This document shows, piece after piece, positions 63,906 to 64,000 of a stretch of 64,000 nucleotides of DNA; the stretch's first letter is position 1; every line of letters starts with the position of its first letter. The notes beneath the pieces were generated by a model, which saw only the letters and a list, made by a program, of their open reading frames with translations, was not told where the DNA came from and did no database searches. This DNA is from Adiantum capillus-veneris (Eukaryota; Streptophyta; Polypodiopsida; Polypodiales; Pteridaceae): the NCBI GenBank assembly GCA_014529385.2, contig CM043966.1, forward strand, positions 93,379,087 through 93,443,086. Reading direction: 5' to 3'. The position numbers and the translations under genes were made by a program.

Positions 63906-64000
63906 TTAATAGAAGAGAGGGTTGTTCAACACCAAAATAGCACCGGCTCCTGTCAAGTGTTTTTAAATAAATTAAACTAGATTTACTCTAGCCTAATTCT
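63906..64000 (-). repeat. G6 5' LTR, partial at window edge
   Basis: 63953-64000 matches 58098-58150 of the 3' LTR. The 47 bases nearest the primer site have no match beside the 3' copy, so one LTR has lost or gained sequence there. The rest is beyond the window. Confidence 0.65.

Overview
The window looks like repeat-dense nuclear DNA from a land plant. Nothing in it can be defended as a host gene, rRNA, tRNA or CRISPR array. It is a graveyard of LTR retrotransposons (Ty3/gypsy and Ty1/copia) and LINEs, inserted into one another and broken by stops, frameshifts and deletions. Plant origin is inferred from chromodomain-type gypsy integrases, plant-style copia polyproteins, initiator-Met-like and Asp-like primer binding sites, and long GA/CT and CA/TG microsatellites. 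The LINE endonuclease (LLGDF, then TIDYVLSS) is a type I associate with non-seed plants, but this window alone cannot settle the lineage.

Layout. 1-7032: LINE-A (+), split by an LTR element (1749-6036) that has three LTRs, the first of which was hit by a copia LTR that is now a solo LTR (1914-2587, TSD CTCAC). 7033-11455: a gypsy element on the minus strand (E4) with gag fused to RNase H by deletion; it lies in LINE-A, and the LINE/gypsy junction has been tandemly duplicated (6877-8743 and 8744-10680). 11456-13260: LTR and integrase-chromodomain end of a second gypsy (E5, minus). 13261-16374: unassigned DNA with a 34-base G run. 16375-35803: copia element Cop2 (minus), opened by two insertions: non-autonomous gypsy G3 (17898-25364, TSD ACTAT) and copia Cop1 (25532-33689, TSD ATTCA), the latter itself holding non-autonomous element G4 (26565-30840). 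36380-37480: LINE-B (+). 37560-39290: copia Cop3 (+), facing a copia gag (39300-40077, minus). 40078-46968: mostly unassigned, with microsatellites. 46969-56693: non-autonomous LTR element G5 (minus). 58098-64000: gypsy G6 (minus), which keeps gag, protease, RT, RNase H, integrase and chromodomain in order; its 5' LTR runs off the window.

How the parts relate. Codon-level continuity of the interrupted hosts (Cop2 across both insertions) gives a relative order: Cop2 and LINE-A are oldest, then G3, Cop1, E2 and E4, then G4 and the solo LTR. G3, G4 and G5 are the most unusual. Each has LTRs, a primer site and a gag- or protease-like ORF, but no reverse transcriptase or integrase was found, so each would need enzymes from another element. 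Functional statements come from reading motifs by eye; no database search was run.
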